From Rotaria sp. Silwood1 (taxonomy: Eukaryota; Rotifera; Eurotatoria; Philodinida; Philodinidae), in contig CAJNOP010000004.1 in the NCBI GenBank assembly GCA_905250075.1, positions 4,170,952-4,234,951 on the forward strand: a stretch of 64,000 bases of DNA. Reading direction: 5' to 3'. Position numbers and translations under genes: made by a program. The notes below the pieces were generated by a model. The model saw only the letters and a list, made by a program, of their open reading frames with translations, made no database searches and was not told where the DNA came from. Below are positions 23,430 through 36,052 of the stretch, piece by piece (position 1 is the first letter of the stretch; each line of letters opens with the position of its first letter).

Positions 23430-24345
23430 AAACTAAAGAGTGGCTCAAAAGTTTCAACTTCTGTCTGTAAATTGACATCATCTATATAAATAGATTTGTA
23501 GATAGTTAACAGCAATACTTAGTTTTATAGAGAAAGATTAAAGCTATCATCTGAAATGAGAATAATTCGAATTACATCGACATCATGATAAGAATCTAAA
23601 GCGAAGTATTGTTTTCTAGAGATTTTTATATAATTCAATAGATTTCAATAAACTCGACCAGAATATGAATATCATGATAATTCTGATCTTGTTTTCAATA
23701 TAAAACTTCAAAGAAACGAGAAAGATTAATGAGAATTTGATGTATCCAATATTCGACAGAGTAAATCGAAATTTTAATAATTTTAGCTGATCTACTATTT
23801 CGTCTGTTCATGCAATTTGAAATAATTATATTCAGCTTCAATATTTTAAACTACGTCTTGAAATATCAATTATCAGTCGATCAAAAGGTGTAATGGAAAA
23901 TTAAGCATGTTTTCTTGAGCAACGTAGGTAAGATTTTTATTAGTCTTCCTGGTTTTGTCTACCTATTATATTAGAAACAGGATCAGAAGCTTTTTTTGTT
24001 TGATATTCATATTCTTGTAGAGCTTGTCGAACTCCAGCGAGCCATGTAAAAATATCTAGAAATTAAAATTTCTCTCAACTTCAATCACTGAGACATAACA
24101 AGAGTATTTTTGTTATTGCCGAAAAATGCAAGATATAAAATGCTTAGTCATGTTTATTAAAAGAACTATAACTTTTCATAATCCCAATGGAATTCAAGCT
24201 ATTTTCTTTTCCGATTATAGCATTAATCGTGCTCTACAAAACTATGTATTTCAGTCAAATATCTACTTATGTAGTTTATATAGATAACGTCAATTTTCAG
24301 AGAACAGTCGAAACTTTTGGACCATCGTCTATTAACTTCTCTGTC
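23430..24345. mobile_element. Inverted-repeat element of about 0.9 kb
   Basis: Arms at about 23430-23560 and 24215-24345 are diverged inverted copies. The left reads GGCTCAAAAGTTTCAAC; the right, on the minus strand, reads GGTCCAAAAGTTTCGAC, resembling mariner ends. A further shared block is ATTGACATCATCTATATAAA / ATTGACGTTATCTATATAAA. The interior contains the exon-like segment at 23940-24055. Confidence 0.55.
23940..24055 (-). CDS. Exon-like 3' terminal segment
   Basis: On the minus strand an acceptor (TTAATTTCTAG) opens a frame of 37 residues plus stop (TAA at 23942-23940), entered in phase 1. It starts IFTWLAGVRQALQEYEYQT and ends IGRQNQED, with host-like codon choice and a helical, amphipathic look. 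No upstream exon was located between here and the ADAMTS stop at 24751. It lies inside an inverted-repeat element, so it could be a captured host exon or chance. Confidence 0.3.
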
Positions 24346-24750
24346 TAGTGTTGAAATAATCTATAAGTTTTATACGATTAAGTTTTAACGAATAATGCAG
24401 AATAATATCCACAATTTAGTTTGCAATTCTATTATCTTACATATAATAGACTGTCATTTTTTCAGCATATATGTTTTCTTCCACATATACTCTTAGCAAA
24501 CAATATCCTTTCACATTAGTGTATGCAGCTAATGTTTAGCAGATTTATTTAATCGATGAAGTGAATCGAATAATTTTCTTGTATTCAATTTTTTTAAAGA
24601 CTTTTCTATTGAATCAAAAAAATGTCTAGTTTATTATATAATAAATGAAGTTGACAATCTACACATTAAAATAGACATGTAATTTTAATAAATTCAATCA
24701 ATAGTCTGTGCATTATTCTATTCTTGTTTATTCTTGTTGGGTTTCTATTT

Positions 24751-27700
24751 CTATGGTTTTTTGATAATGTTTTTCTTCTTAATAGTAGTATTAATTTTTT
24801 TTGTTGTTAATACTGTCTTTGTGGTAGCTTTTGTTGTGGTAGTTATCAGTTTAATACGAGTAGATGTTGTAGGTGATATTGTTGTTGAAATTTTTTTATG
24901 AATTGTTGTACTAGTTTTTGTCGTTGAGCTTGTCTTTGGCAAATGAGTAGTACTGGCTAGTAGTTTTGTTGTTAAAGATATTTTTTGAGTTGTATTAACA
25001 GTTTTTGAAGTACGAATGGGTAAAAATGTAGTATTCAATTGAACTTTAGTAGTTTTTAAAGTAGTGTTTAATGTTGGTCGAATTGATGTAGTGTTTGGTT
25101 TTGTTTTATAAATTGAAGCATTGGTACAGTGTGATAGAATACAGCGACGTGTTGATGATGGTCTTTCATGTTGATTACATATTGATGAACTACACCATAC
25201 TCGACGTGTCAATGTCGCATTATTACATGATCCAGTACACTTTGAAATAGATACATAAACAGTAAGTTTTATAAAAAAAATATATACAAAGAATAGTTTA
25301 TTGTTCATTTTACACTATGTAAAAATATTCGAGTAGTAATGTGAAAAAAAAAGAAAACAATCATTTTCATTCTTTGACGATAGTTTGGACTTTTGAATAA
25401 GCAATGATTACTTGTTACTTTTATTGCAGTTAACTTTTTTATATTGTAACCATGATTTGATCTGCTTAAGATCACAGAAGTGCACAAGATTTGATAAATT
25501 AGAATATTCAAACTGTCTTAGAATTTTGATAGTTACTGAAGAGCCAAACATTTACTTTTATACTTTTCTAGTTTCATTTTATCAGATAACCTGAGAAATG
25601 AGTTTATGTGTTATCAACACATTGTTGGTTCTCATATAGATATGTTTAATTGCGCTTATTATGATGCTTTGGATTGAGAAACTATCGAACCTTTGGAAAT
25701 GTCGAGAAAAGAACTCCTATACGGCTCTACCAGGTGATTTTATTTGAGAAGTTTATGCGGAATTTCGTAAGCTTGAGACTGTGTTTCCATGCTGTGCAGG
25801 AAGGATACTAATAGTACGACTTCAACAATTCTAATTGTGCTTGTTTCTAAAGAATCTTACGTTATCTGACCAATGAGAGACGAGCCAATGACCACATGAA
25901 GCATTGCATGGTCGTCGATCAATTGGTTTTAAGTTTTCATCAGCAGTACAGATCGCATTTGGATCATATGAAACACATGTTATATTTCGATATTGCATAG
26001 CACATGGATTTGATGACGAACAATTCTATAGAAATTTTGTTCATCATATCATAATTGTTCGAAAACTTAAAATTGACACTTACTCCAATCCATTCACTTG
26101 TATTCCATTGACTATATATTTTCATCTTACTACACTTTGGTATTGTTGACGAGATATTTTGAGGACATTCTCTTATGATAATAGGTACTGACGAAAGTCT
26201 ATGTGTACATATACTTGTAGGTATTGTATGTGTCCTATTATTCGATATAGTTCGTACACAGAGAAGACTTCGTCGTTGTATAGCTTCTTGTGGCCAACAA
26301 CGACCTTCACATGATCGCCATGGACCTACTTGCCAACGAGGAGCTGAAGGAACTTGTATTGGACAATTAGTATTCTGACATTTCAATGGACGAAGTTTTG
26401 TTTTAGAATCACATAATTGATCAGAAACCACAATTATTTCATTTTGATGGGATTTAAAAGTACAATAAGGTTGTCGAATCGTACATGAACAATCATCATT
26501 TGTTTGATTTTCGAATGACCATGTATAATAATTATTCACAAGTCTTGTTTTATTTATTATCGTCTCATTAATTAATTCCCAATACATACATCTAACTTTA
26601 ATTAAATCATTATTCTGTATAAGTAACATAATATCAATGTGTTCAGTTAATGGATGTCCACGACCTTCAAGAATTTCTTGCTTTATTCCACGTTTATACC
26701 ACATTCGAGTTTGACCAATTTGAAAACTATTCTGTTCAGTTATTGAACGGTTTCCATTTAAATAAAATCGACCTTTAGAAGAAAAATAAATTAGAAAGAA
26801 AAAATTTATATTAAAAAAACAAACGAACCCTTTACTTGAATAGCTAAAAAACTACTTGATTGAGTCGTTTTTTCAATTTGAAATGTAGCAATACCTTTTG
26901 ATATACTACCTATTTTAACATATGAACCAGCTGGTGTTGTTTCATTTTTTTTATATTGAAATATTTTTGTTATCTGTTGACAATAACTTCGATTTCCATT
27001 ACATATACCACATTCATCTTCAATTGCTGTTGAATATAATTGATTATCACATCCTAATTTCTATAATTTAATCTTCTTTTTTTATCTATATAATATTTAA
27101 TTAATCAAAACTTACTTGACATTGTCCAGCAATACATATACCATTATGTTTTATAAAATTTTCATTATCATTATCATTATCATTATCAATTCTACATTGT
27201 GTACCATCACGAAATTTAATTGATTCAACTTTTCCAACTGCATCATCAGTTAATGTTATATTAGAATTTATTGTTGTATCATTGTCTAATGATACTGATG
27301 ATATAATTGGAGTACAAAAAACCATACAAGGTACTGAAGCAAACCATGGTACCGTTTTCCATTTCGTACCATTCGATTTCGAATTTAATTCGTCACAATT
27401 TAAATGAGATTCATGTTTATTATTAATATTCAATTTTTTACAAGGCTATTTTAAAAATATATATGCTTTTGTTAAGCGAAAATAAAAAAAAAATTATTTT
27501 ACCGCAATTGTACAAGTACGATATCGTTTGCGTACTCCCAAACAATGTTTACCATTAAAATCTGGTCTAAACAATTAGAAAGATAAAAAAAATGGAAACA
27601 ATTCATTTCTTATATTTTTTCATAGGTTGTTACTTTGGGTTTGTACATGTTCTTTGTTGATATTCAACACCTAATCCACATGTATGTGAGCAAGAACTCC

Positions 27701-30700
27701 ATGGTGTCCATGGACTCCAACCGCCATTGATTGGTAAAGTTTCTGATCGATAATTCATTGGAGTACATCGACCAAGTAAACACCACTAAATTATTTTTAA
27801 CAGTTTAACATTTCTTTTAACGTTTTATTCTCTGTTGAGTCCTTTTTGACCCGTTCATAGAAACTATCGATTTGGAAACCTTCAATAAAGCAGAAAGTCG
27901 TAAAAAGCATTAAACTTCTTTTTATCATTCTTTGATTAAGAATTATGAATTGAACAATGATGTGTTTTCTTTTTTATTGAGTTATTCATACTAATTATTC
28001 TAATGTTTGTGAGGTTGATATATACGTTACTACATATATATAATCTATTTGCTAGTAATTTTTACAAACTTCTTGATTACAGATGTGAAAGCTGCATCTT
28101 TTATGACTACTTCAGTCATTGTTGATCTAAACATAGTGGGTAATATGAAAAACAATTTCTCTAAAAGTATTCTATTTTCGATATAAAATCATAAATAATA
28201 CGATATCATCATGTTAAAACCTTTATTGAACCTAATAGCCAATCAAAAAGCATCCTACTACAACTTTTCTTACGATCTTTCATTTGTGTGAGACTTTAAC
28301 AATAAGAATGAGTCATTTTGAATTGACACTAAAACCACTGATTATATATTAAAAAAGAAAGAAAAGAAAGACTAACCATATCGACAAGATTCTGGAAATA
28401 AGAGACCTGACATCAATCCAAAAATAGGTATCTTTGCAAATGCCTAACTATATGTCATACTCCGAAATGACTCACTTTAAATAAAGGCGAAAATGACTTT
28501 CAGAAAAAATAAAATTATCATGGTATGTACATTCTGGTAAAACAAATCAAATATTATTTTATATGTCGAAATTTATCAACGTTAAGTTAAGAGAATTCTT
28601 CCCTTCACCAATTGAACAATTGAAAAAAAGAACAAAAATACTAGCATATCAACAACATCGATAGAAAATCGTATACATCAACGAGCAGAATACAAGAATA
28701 ATGCTATATTGCAAAATAATCTGAATAATAGTCCTTTCGAAGGTAATAATCACAAAGAAAATAATAGTTATGAGATGATTGAATTACAATTCAATGTATA
28801 ATGCATAAACTTGTCTAATTTTTTTTTTTTTGAGAAATATTTCTTATTTTTCTTTTAACTAATAATCGATGTAAAAAGTCTTTAGAAGAATGTCAAAATT
28901 TATTTCTCAACAATATAACATCTGATGGGCTTCGGCACTTTTTCTTTGGACGAGTAAAGTTTGGAAGAGTATTTGTATAAAACGCACACTCTTTTTTCGT
29001 TTGCCTCGTTGACATCTGCTTAGTATTCTTCATTTTCGTGTTCTGTTTTTCTTAATCTCGCATTACTATTATTCCAAATATCGATTTAACTGGCAAATAA
29101 GTCTCCTATATATATATCCATTATATCAACAGCAGATCTCAACACACTGTTATATTATATCTAGAATCAGAAAGGAACTGGACTAGTTAGAACATTCACA
29201 AATATATTCCAACCGTCCAGATTTCAACCTAGACTTTGAAGTCTGACTGCTGTTGTCCTCGGTAGCTAAGGTTTATAATAGGTAGGGAGAGCCGCAAGGC
29301 TTCAACTTAAAACTTACACTCATTATTTTCTTCGAAATTATATGTGAATTCTACAAAATGACACTGCATTCAAGAAAAATCAATCATTTATGGTTCATTC
29401 AGCATCGTCATAGTAAAGTAAGTTCGCTCGAACTCAACCATAGCATTGTCAATAGCTATTTCCGTAGTTGACTCTATACCAACTGTATTAGATTAATGTT
29501 AATGAGTAAAGGGTGAAATGACTTTTTTTTTTTTACTTTATTTTGGCCACATAAAGTTCCATCAGCTGGTTGATTTGCCATAGATGGTAGACATATAGAT
29601 CGACCTTCATGCATTTTTGTACACATCATTTGATTACATACATCCTTATTTAATTAAAATATATTCTGAAGAAAATAGAAAATAAATTTTCATACTATAG
29701 GTGGTTCATCACCAAGAAAACAATAAGTTGAATGAGGTCCCATATCAAGACGACATTGTTCATCAAGATCAAATATAATACCAGGTAATATATCATCAAA
29801 TGGTTGAATTATTGTTGGTTTATTATTAAGACATTTTGCCCAACCTTGACTAAATTATATCATAAAGAATTTATTTCAACATATTCTTTCTCTTCTTCTT
29901 AACTTACTCAAAAAAATCCGTTAGATTATCTCGACTACATTGTGACCACATATTTATTGGTACTTTAGAATAACTTGGTACCATTATTGTATCACTATTT
30001 GATAATCCAGAATTCGATGTACAATGACCTTTATCATTATCATGACTCATTCCAAGACTAAATTTAACCAAGAAAATATTCAAATATATATTTCAAAAAT
30101 AATAATAAAACCTTACTTATGTCCTATTTCATGTGCAATAGTAAAAGCTGAAATGAGACCAACATCTTGATTTATATTACAACTTCGATTAACCATACAC
30201 ATGCCAGCCATATTAGCAAGACCAATTGTTGAACAACTTGAATTTTGATGACATAATGATTTTCTAAAATGTTTAATGAACAAGAAAAAAAAACTCAATA
30301 TGTTCATAAGAATTATCATTAGATTTATTGATTTTGATTATTCATTAATAAAAAAATATGCAAAGAATATATTGAATTTAATATTACCTTGTAAGAAAAA
30401 CACCAACATCATGATGAGTAGTTCGATTTTTTTTATTTGTTTTCTTGATTTGTTCTTGCCATTCACAAAACTTATGTAATGTTTCATGTGATCTTGATGC
30501 CATTTGAAAATCTGACTATAAATAAATGATATAATAAATAAAATTCAAAAATAAAATGAAATTCATTCTTCCTACTTCATTAGTAAGTATAATTATTCGT
30601 GTAAGAACAATTTCAACAGGATAACCAAGACTAACATGTGCATATATACTATGAACCATATTCATCATAGTAAGTAAATATAGTTCAGTTATGTGAGAAT

Positions 30701-31468
30701 GAGAAAAAAACTCAGATACACTTGCATCAGCAACAAGTAAAGTTTCAATAAAACGTTCACGAATAACTGAACGACGTATTCGATTATGTTTGTATGTTTG
30801 ATTTGTTGTATTTGATGAATTCATTTCACATGACCATATATGATTTTGGTTTGATAGAAATTTTTGTTGATATGTAAGAATATATGATTGTTCATTTTCA
30901 TTAACAATTGGTTCTAAAAAATAATCAATTCCATTTTGAGTATGATGAATTAGACCAGCCTAGAGTGTTTTTTTTTAAATAAATTTAAAATAATCAAAAT
31001 ATTGTAAACTTACTAAACTAGAACAAATTGAAATAGCAACCATTGAATTCAGTTCTCCCCAATGTCGTACTGATCCTGTATAGAATAAGCAATTTGTTAT
31101 TTTAGTCTTATTTTCATCATTATCATATTCAATAGGAATATATGAATTAAAATTTTCATTTAATTTAAGATCAAGAATAAAGGATGTTAAATTTTCATAT
31201 GAACTTTGACGATACACCATATATGATTTATGTTTATTTCCATATTTTAATTGTCCATCATCAATTGGTATAAGTTTTACTTGTTCAATAATCCAATCTT
31301 TACTTGTCAAAAGTAATTCTTAAAATGAAAATCAATTGATTATTTATTTCATTCCATGTAAAAGAAAAACTTTTTATTTTGTCTACCTGATGATCGAAAT
31401 AATGACGATATACTTGCATTTATTGACCATATAAAAAGCAAGAAAAAAACCATATACAACATGTTCAT
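24751..31468 (-). CDS. ADAMTS-family secreted metalloprotease
   Basis: Fifteen exons join with consistent phase into 1192 residues: 31468-31387, 31318-31014, 30959-30576, 30515-30388, 30263-30117, 30057-29908, 29849-29696, 29644-29537, 27785-27634, 27566-27503, 27445-27116, 27060-26829, 26772-26084, 26025-25861, 25239-24751. ADAMTS enzymes cut matrix proteins such as proteoglycans and procollagen. Domains in order: signal peptide (1-19), prodomain, furin-like site RIRR (about 189-192), reprolysin catalytic domain with zinc site HEIGHNLGMSHD (344-355) and Met-turn IMVP, disintegrin-like (to about 493), central TSP1 with [17 protein letters not shown] (about 507-558), Cys-rich ([20 protein letters not shown]), spacer, and three further TSP1-like repeats (from about 890, 965 and 1020). 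The catalytic residues are intact. The end is odd: from about 1069 a Thr/Lys-rich mucin-like tail replaces any PLAC domain. Intron 8 is 1751 bp; most others are about 50-110 bp. Confidence 0.93.
27786..29536 (-). other. Expanded intron 8 of the ADAMTS gene
   Basis: This 1751-bp intron is many times the size of its neighbours. I found no inverted-repeat ends. A less AT-rich patch at about 29200-29310 may be part of an old insertion. No exon that keeps the reading frame was seen inside. Confidence 0.5.
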
Positions 31469-33408
31469 TTTTTTTTGCACACACGTCGATGTCTGACTGT
31501 TGAACTTGTGAGCAAAGCAAATCATACATATATTCTCAAGAGAAACGCGTGACTAGATTTCTTTTTTTGTTTTAATCATATTTATTCATTACTATAATAC
31601 ATATGAACAAATTAAAGGTTCCTGCTAGTATACACATGTAGTATTAATTGTAATCGGAATTTATGATGACATTATACATCGTCATAATTCTAATGTAAAA
31701 CGATCTATATGCAGAAATGCATGTCAAAGAATGATTATATAATAATAATTCACTTCCAAGCAAATAAATTATTTCAGATGAATTGATTATCGAATTATAT
31801 TTTAAAAGAATAAACAATACAATAAAGAATTATGAAATGATTTACATTTCAATTTAATAAAAAATCTTCAACCGATTGTATTTCTAAATCATCAGAAAAT
31901 AGAAATATTCAAAAAAAAAAGACTAGTCCCTTTATTAAAAAAGACAATAACTCACAGAATTTCTTTTCTTATTCATAACTATTTTTATTTTGGATGCTTT
32001 ATCAATACAACAATCACTAAGTTTCATATATAAAAATCAACTATAGATAACTAACGAAGAGACATAAATTAATCATACTAGATTAATATTATTTGATTGA
32101 CAAAATATCTTCTTTTCTTTATAATCGAAATATATCACACATGAATACATAAAAATTACTGTTATTTTATTTACCTGCATAAATATGAGATCAAGTAGGA
32201 TTGATTTTCCAACAATTACAAGAAAAATGTCAGAAATAATCGAATACGAAAAATTATTTTACATCTCAGAATATTATTTGATCAGACAGATGAAAGATAA
32301 TGTCCACAATAAACATGAAACTGTTTCGTAGAAAAATCTACTAAACTAAAAATCATTTCAATCATTATATAATGGCGACAATTGATAATTAGTTATGGAT
32401 GAAAATATGAATTATATTTAATCAACTAGAATAATTGAATAAATACTTCTTTTTGCTTTTGGTTTTCATTTCGATAGCTATCATGACTGACTGATTATAT
32501 GGTTTGATATCTATTCAAAAAATACTGAGTTCTAGTATCAGTACTACCAACGATGACATGACCCTGGACAAGTCATTAGTGAGTGTTTGTCTTGGATCAT
32601 TAATCTGATAGCATGCTGACTCAGTTGTGACATACTGCTGTTCTCGTGGCAAGTAAATGGTTAGTCAGTATGAACGAAAAGTACAAGAACTCAGCGTCAA
32701 ACCGACCTTTTGTCTAGAGTTAAAGTTAGTATTAGTTGTAAGGAATATATCGAACTGTTGAATCGGATGTTAGACAACAGTCTATATTGCAAAGTAGCCA
32801 CTCCTTCCTCTCCCGGAATAAAATATAACTAGAAAATTAAGAGTTTTTGAAAAATTGCTCTAATATTCAAATAGGCTTTATCAGCAACTGAGTACCGGAA
32901 AACCAGGTTTTCTACTAAGCAAAAGCAAAAGACACTTTTTTTATTAGAAAAAAAGTAATTTTAATTGCAAAAAAAATGCTTGCTTTTTTTTATTAAAAGC
33001 CGAGGTTTTTAGATGATACAACCCTTAAAATTCGTTGAGTTTCCAAGAAATGGTTTGAAAAACCATGGTCTTCTATTCTCAGGATGAAGGGTTACCTAAA
33101 TAGCAGGCTTATTTTTTGTCTTCTTCTTCATCTCGATAAAAAATATAAAATAATCTCAACGCCAACGAAGGAATCCCAAACAAAACAAGCAAAATTTGCA
33201 TGACTTACAAGAAAAAATTATTCATAAAATATATACACATGCATCATTATGAGGAGTGTTACGACTATAAACTACAATCATTATAAAAACTTTTCAAAAA
33301 TCGGAAACAAGAAATGAATCAATATTTTCATTAATAAAAAAAGTTATCCTTTGTTTTTTTTCTGTAAATTATATGGTATGATAACATATATGTATATATA
33401 TTTATTAA
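31469..33408. other. Intergenic DNA upstream of the ADAMTS gene
   Basis: No gene is supported. The 200 bases above 31468 presumably include the ADAMTS promoter; I could not identify a core element. Confidence 0.4.
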
Positions 33409-34061
33409 TCAGAAGAAAATCTTCAAAAGATGGACTACGATAATCAATAGTATTGATAAACTGAACATTAATGTAAACAATCTAATCGTGTCTATATCAT
33501 CTATTGCCATTGTTGATTTTTGCAGAAAATTGTAATTAAATAAATCAATTAATATATATGATAACTATCGAAATATCACACCTAACACAATGCCAACTAT
33601 TGAACATACAGTCAGAACTCCCAAAATAGTTACAACAGGTAATATCCATTTTCGAGGAAATGAATCTTCTCTATGAAATTAAAAAAAAATAATCTTAAAA
33701 AACGAAGCAAAATTTAATGATATTATATGTACACAGTTTTTCCTTTACATGTTGATATGTTACTTACGATTGGTTACTTTTAGTAGCTGCTGATGGTTGT
33801 TTAATAACTTTTTTTGGTTTTGTTTTAACTTTTTGTTCTTTTATACTTGGTATACTGCTCAACCAACTATCAACTGACTAAAAATTAAGATATTTTTATT
33901 GAACAAATTCTTTAATTTTTATATATCTTATGTATCGATATACTAACGGATAGAATTCGAGAGTCAACACGTTCATCGAATGGAATTGGACGTACTTCGG
34001 CTTTACTAACACGTATAATATGAACATGACGAGAATGTTTTGAAACTTTTGATGCTTTCAT
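33409..34061 (-). CDS. Small membrane protein, paralogue-like of the 50.8- and 61.5-kb genes
   Basis: Four exons, 34061-33948, 33877-33768, 33670-33582 and 33500-33409, join in phases 0, 2 and 1 into 134 residues with stop TGA. The N-terminus (MKASKVSKHSRHVHIIRVSK) is basic and without a signal peptide. Exon 2 is Lys/Pro-rich (KVKTKPKKVIKQPSAATK). Exon 3 carries a membrane segment (WILPVVTILGVLTVCSIVGIVL). Exon 4 adds a second hydrophobic stretch (LFTLMFSLSILLIIVVHLL) and ends at IFF. The order and intron phases of exons 1-3 match the two other genes, suggesting common descent. The exon-4 choice is less certain: if it is wrong, a longer extracellular part may have been lost. Function is unknown. 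Confidence 0.6.
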
Positions 34062-35397
34062 TGTATGTTGTGTTTTATCAAACTTTGTATGGATGACAAA
34101 AAATTGTTCTATTTTTGATCATTAGGGATTTTTTTTTAATTTCTTTCTTCAAATAATGAAAGGTAAAGGTTTCATCTCGTCTCATTAAAAAATTGAATGC
34201 AATGCCTTATTCATATATTCCATTGAATATAATATATAAAAAAAACAACAAAGCAATTATTTACTTCCATCTAACTCTCTACCCTTTTTTTTTCTATTCT
34301 ATATTTTTTTACTTATGATTTAATCTTTAAAGTTCTTCTCTTCTTTTCTTTTCTTTTTGATTAGAAAAGAAATCATGCCCGAAAAGAAGAGAGAAATTAG
34401 TTGTTTTAAGCAATGGTGACTAATCGAATACTGTCTTATATAAAATCTGCAAAGCAAGGTTTGTCAAAAGAACATTCAGTATTCTAGTAAAGATTTGCAT
34501 TAGAAATTGGAACTCAGAGGAAGACGAATCATGTTTTATAATTAGAATTACGCTGAGATTTTAATAGAATTCTTTTTTTCTATTTTTATTCATAAAAAAA
34601 AAAGTTGTATTCCGGATATATTTTGGAATCAATGCATCACAAATTAAAAAAAAATACTTGAAATAATAAAAATAGTACATGCCCTCAATTATATAAGAAA
34701 AAGGTGTCATAGGATTTTCTAATTATTTTTTGTTTATATATCTAGACAAACATAGAAGGTCTCAAAAAAAGAAAAAATTCAAACTTTGAATCTTGATGAT
34801 TATAAGAAATGACATAAAAAAGAATAGAAGTATGAGTTAATACTTTTATTTTTCAATCAGAAATTCTTATATAGTAAGCAGTGTTCAAAAAGTATTTTGA
34901 CAAAACTCATGCTTCTTCTATTACACGAAATACATACGCGATGAACGTAAAAAGTTTTGATGAATTCTTCTTTCTAGTTTCTCAATATTTATTGTACATT
35001 TTATCAAGAAACATTGAACAATAATTTCTTATAAGTCGAGCTTTTTAGAAACACGTGGTAAATTGGTCTGTTTCAATGCACATTTGATTCTTTTTTTTGT
35101 TACAGAAACCAGTGGAGTTGTTTCATTTGCTTGATATGATAATATCAATTTTGACCGAACTACGCATGAATTTTTGAGTAAAACTCTTTCATGCATTGAA
35201 TCATATTATGCTAAAAATCACAAATAATGAAATAACACTGAAAGCTTTTATAGCATAAAATCAAATTTGTGTTAAAAGAATTTATCAAAACAAAAATTGA
35301 AATTGATTGTCCAACAAACACAAAATGACTTTCGAAAAAAACTAAGAAAAACTTAAAAGCAACAACTACTTTCGATATATCGATGATGTAAATTTTT

Positions 35398-35548
35398 ACC
35401 GTAGCTTCTCAAAAGAGATACTTTTGAAAAAAAGCTAACAGCTACTTAATGAATTCCAATAGCTACTAAATGATTCTCTACAACTACTTAATGATTCTAC
35501 AGCTATTTAATGAATTCCTATTGCTACTTAATGACTTTTTATACCCAG
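35398..35548. repeat. Dispersed repeat with GCTACTTAATGA units, copy 1
   Basis: Starts CCGTAGCTTCTCAAAAGAGA and runs through four to five degenerate units of AGCTACTTAATGA(A/T)T. A second copy lies at 49477-49620 in the same orientation, sharing the head and the tail GACTTTTTATACCCA. Confidence 0.8.
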
Positions 35549-35975
35549 TTAATTAATATTTGTTGTTTTGAAGCTTTTGCTTTCTTGAATCTCTAATTTT
35601 ATGTTAGTGTATAATATCCACAATTTATATCATAAATAATTTTTGAAATAAAATAATAAAACTATGAGTTCATACGGATCCTAAGTCCGCTACAGTGTTA
35701 TGGGATATTTGATAAAAAGTTTGAGATATATATATATTGATGATATGTTAAATATTGGAATTCAATGATGATCTATATTTGATAGAAATATAATATCCAG
35801 TTGTGTATCTATAAATACATAATTGAAAAAAGAGATTTCCATTTTATATTTGTTTAATCGAATCTTTATATTAATTATCAATAAATATAAAATATTATCT
35901 ACAGTAACTGAAAAGAGAATAGAAAAAACAAATAAAACGATGATTATTAAAAGATAGATGAATATTGATTCATTT

Positions 35976-36052
35976 GAGAGGGTGTGGATGTGGGTGTGAT
36001 GAAAGACAAGATGAACACTCACATCCACACCACCCACACACACCCTCTTTCA
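35976..36052. repeat. Short foldback built of TGTGGG-like repeats
   Basis: The left arm GAGGGTGTGGATGTGGGTGT pairs with a right arm of ACACCCACA-type sequence ending ACACACACCCTC. The loop is about 20 bases. The repeat unit resembles the bdelloid telomere repeat TGTGGG. Confidence 0.6.

Noticed and set aside
26175-26378. Plus-strand open frame opposite ADAMTS
   Set aside because: Antisense shadow of the TSP1-coding exon; likewise 25904-26149.
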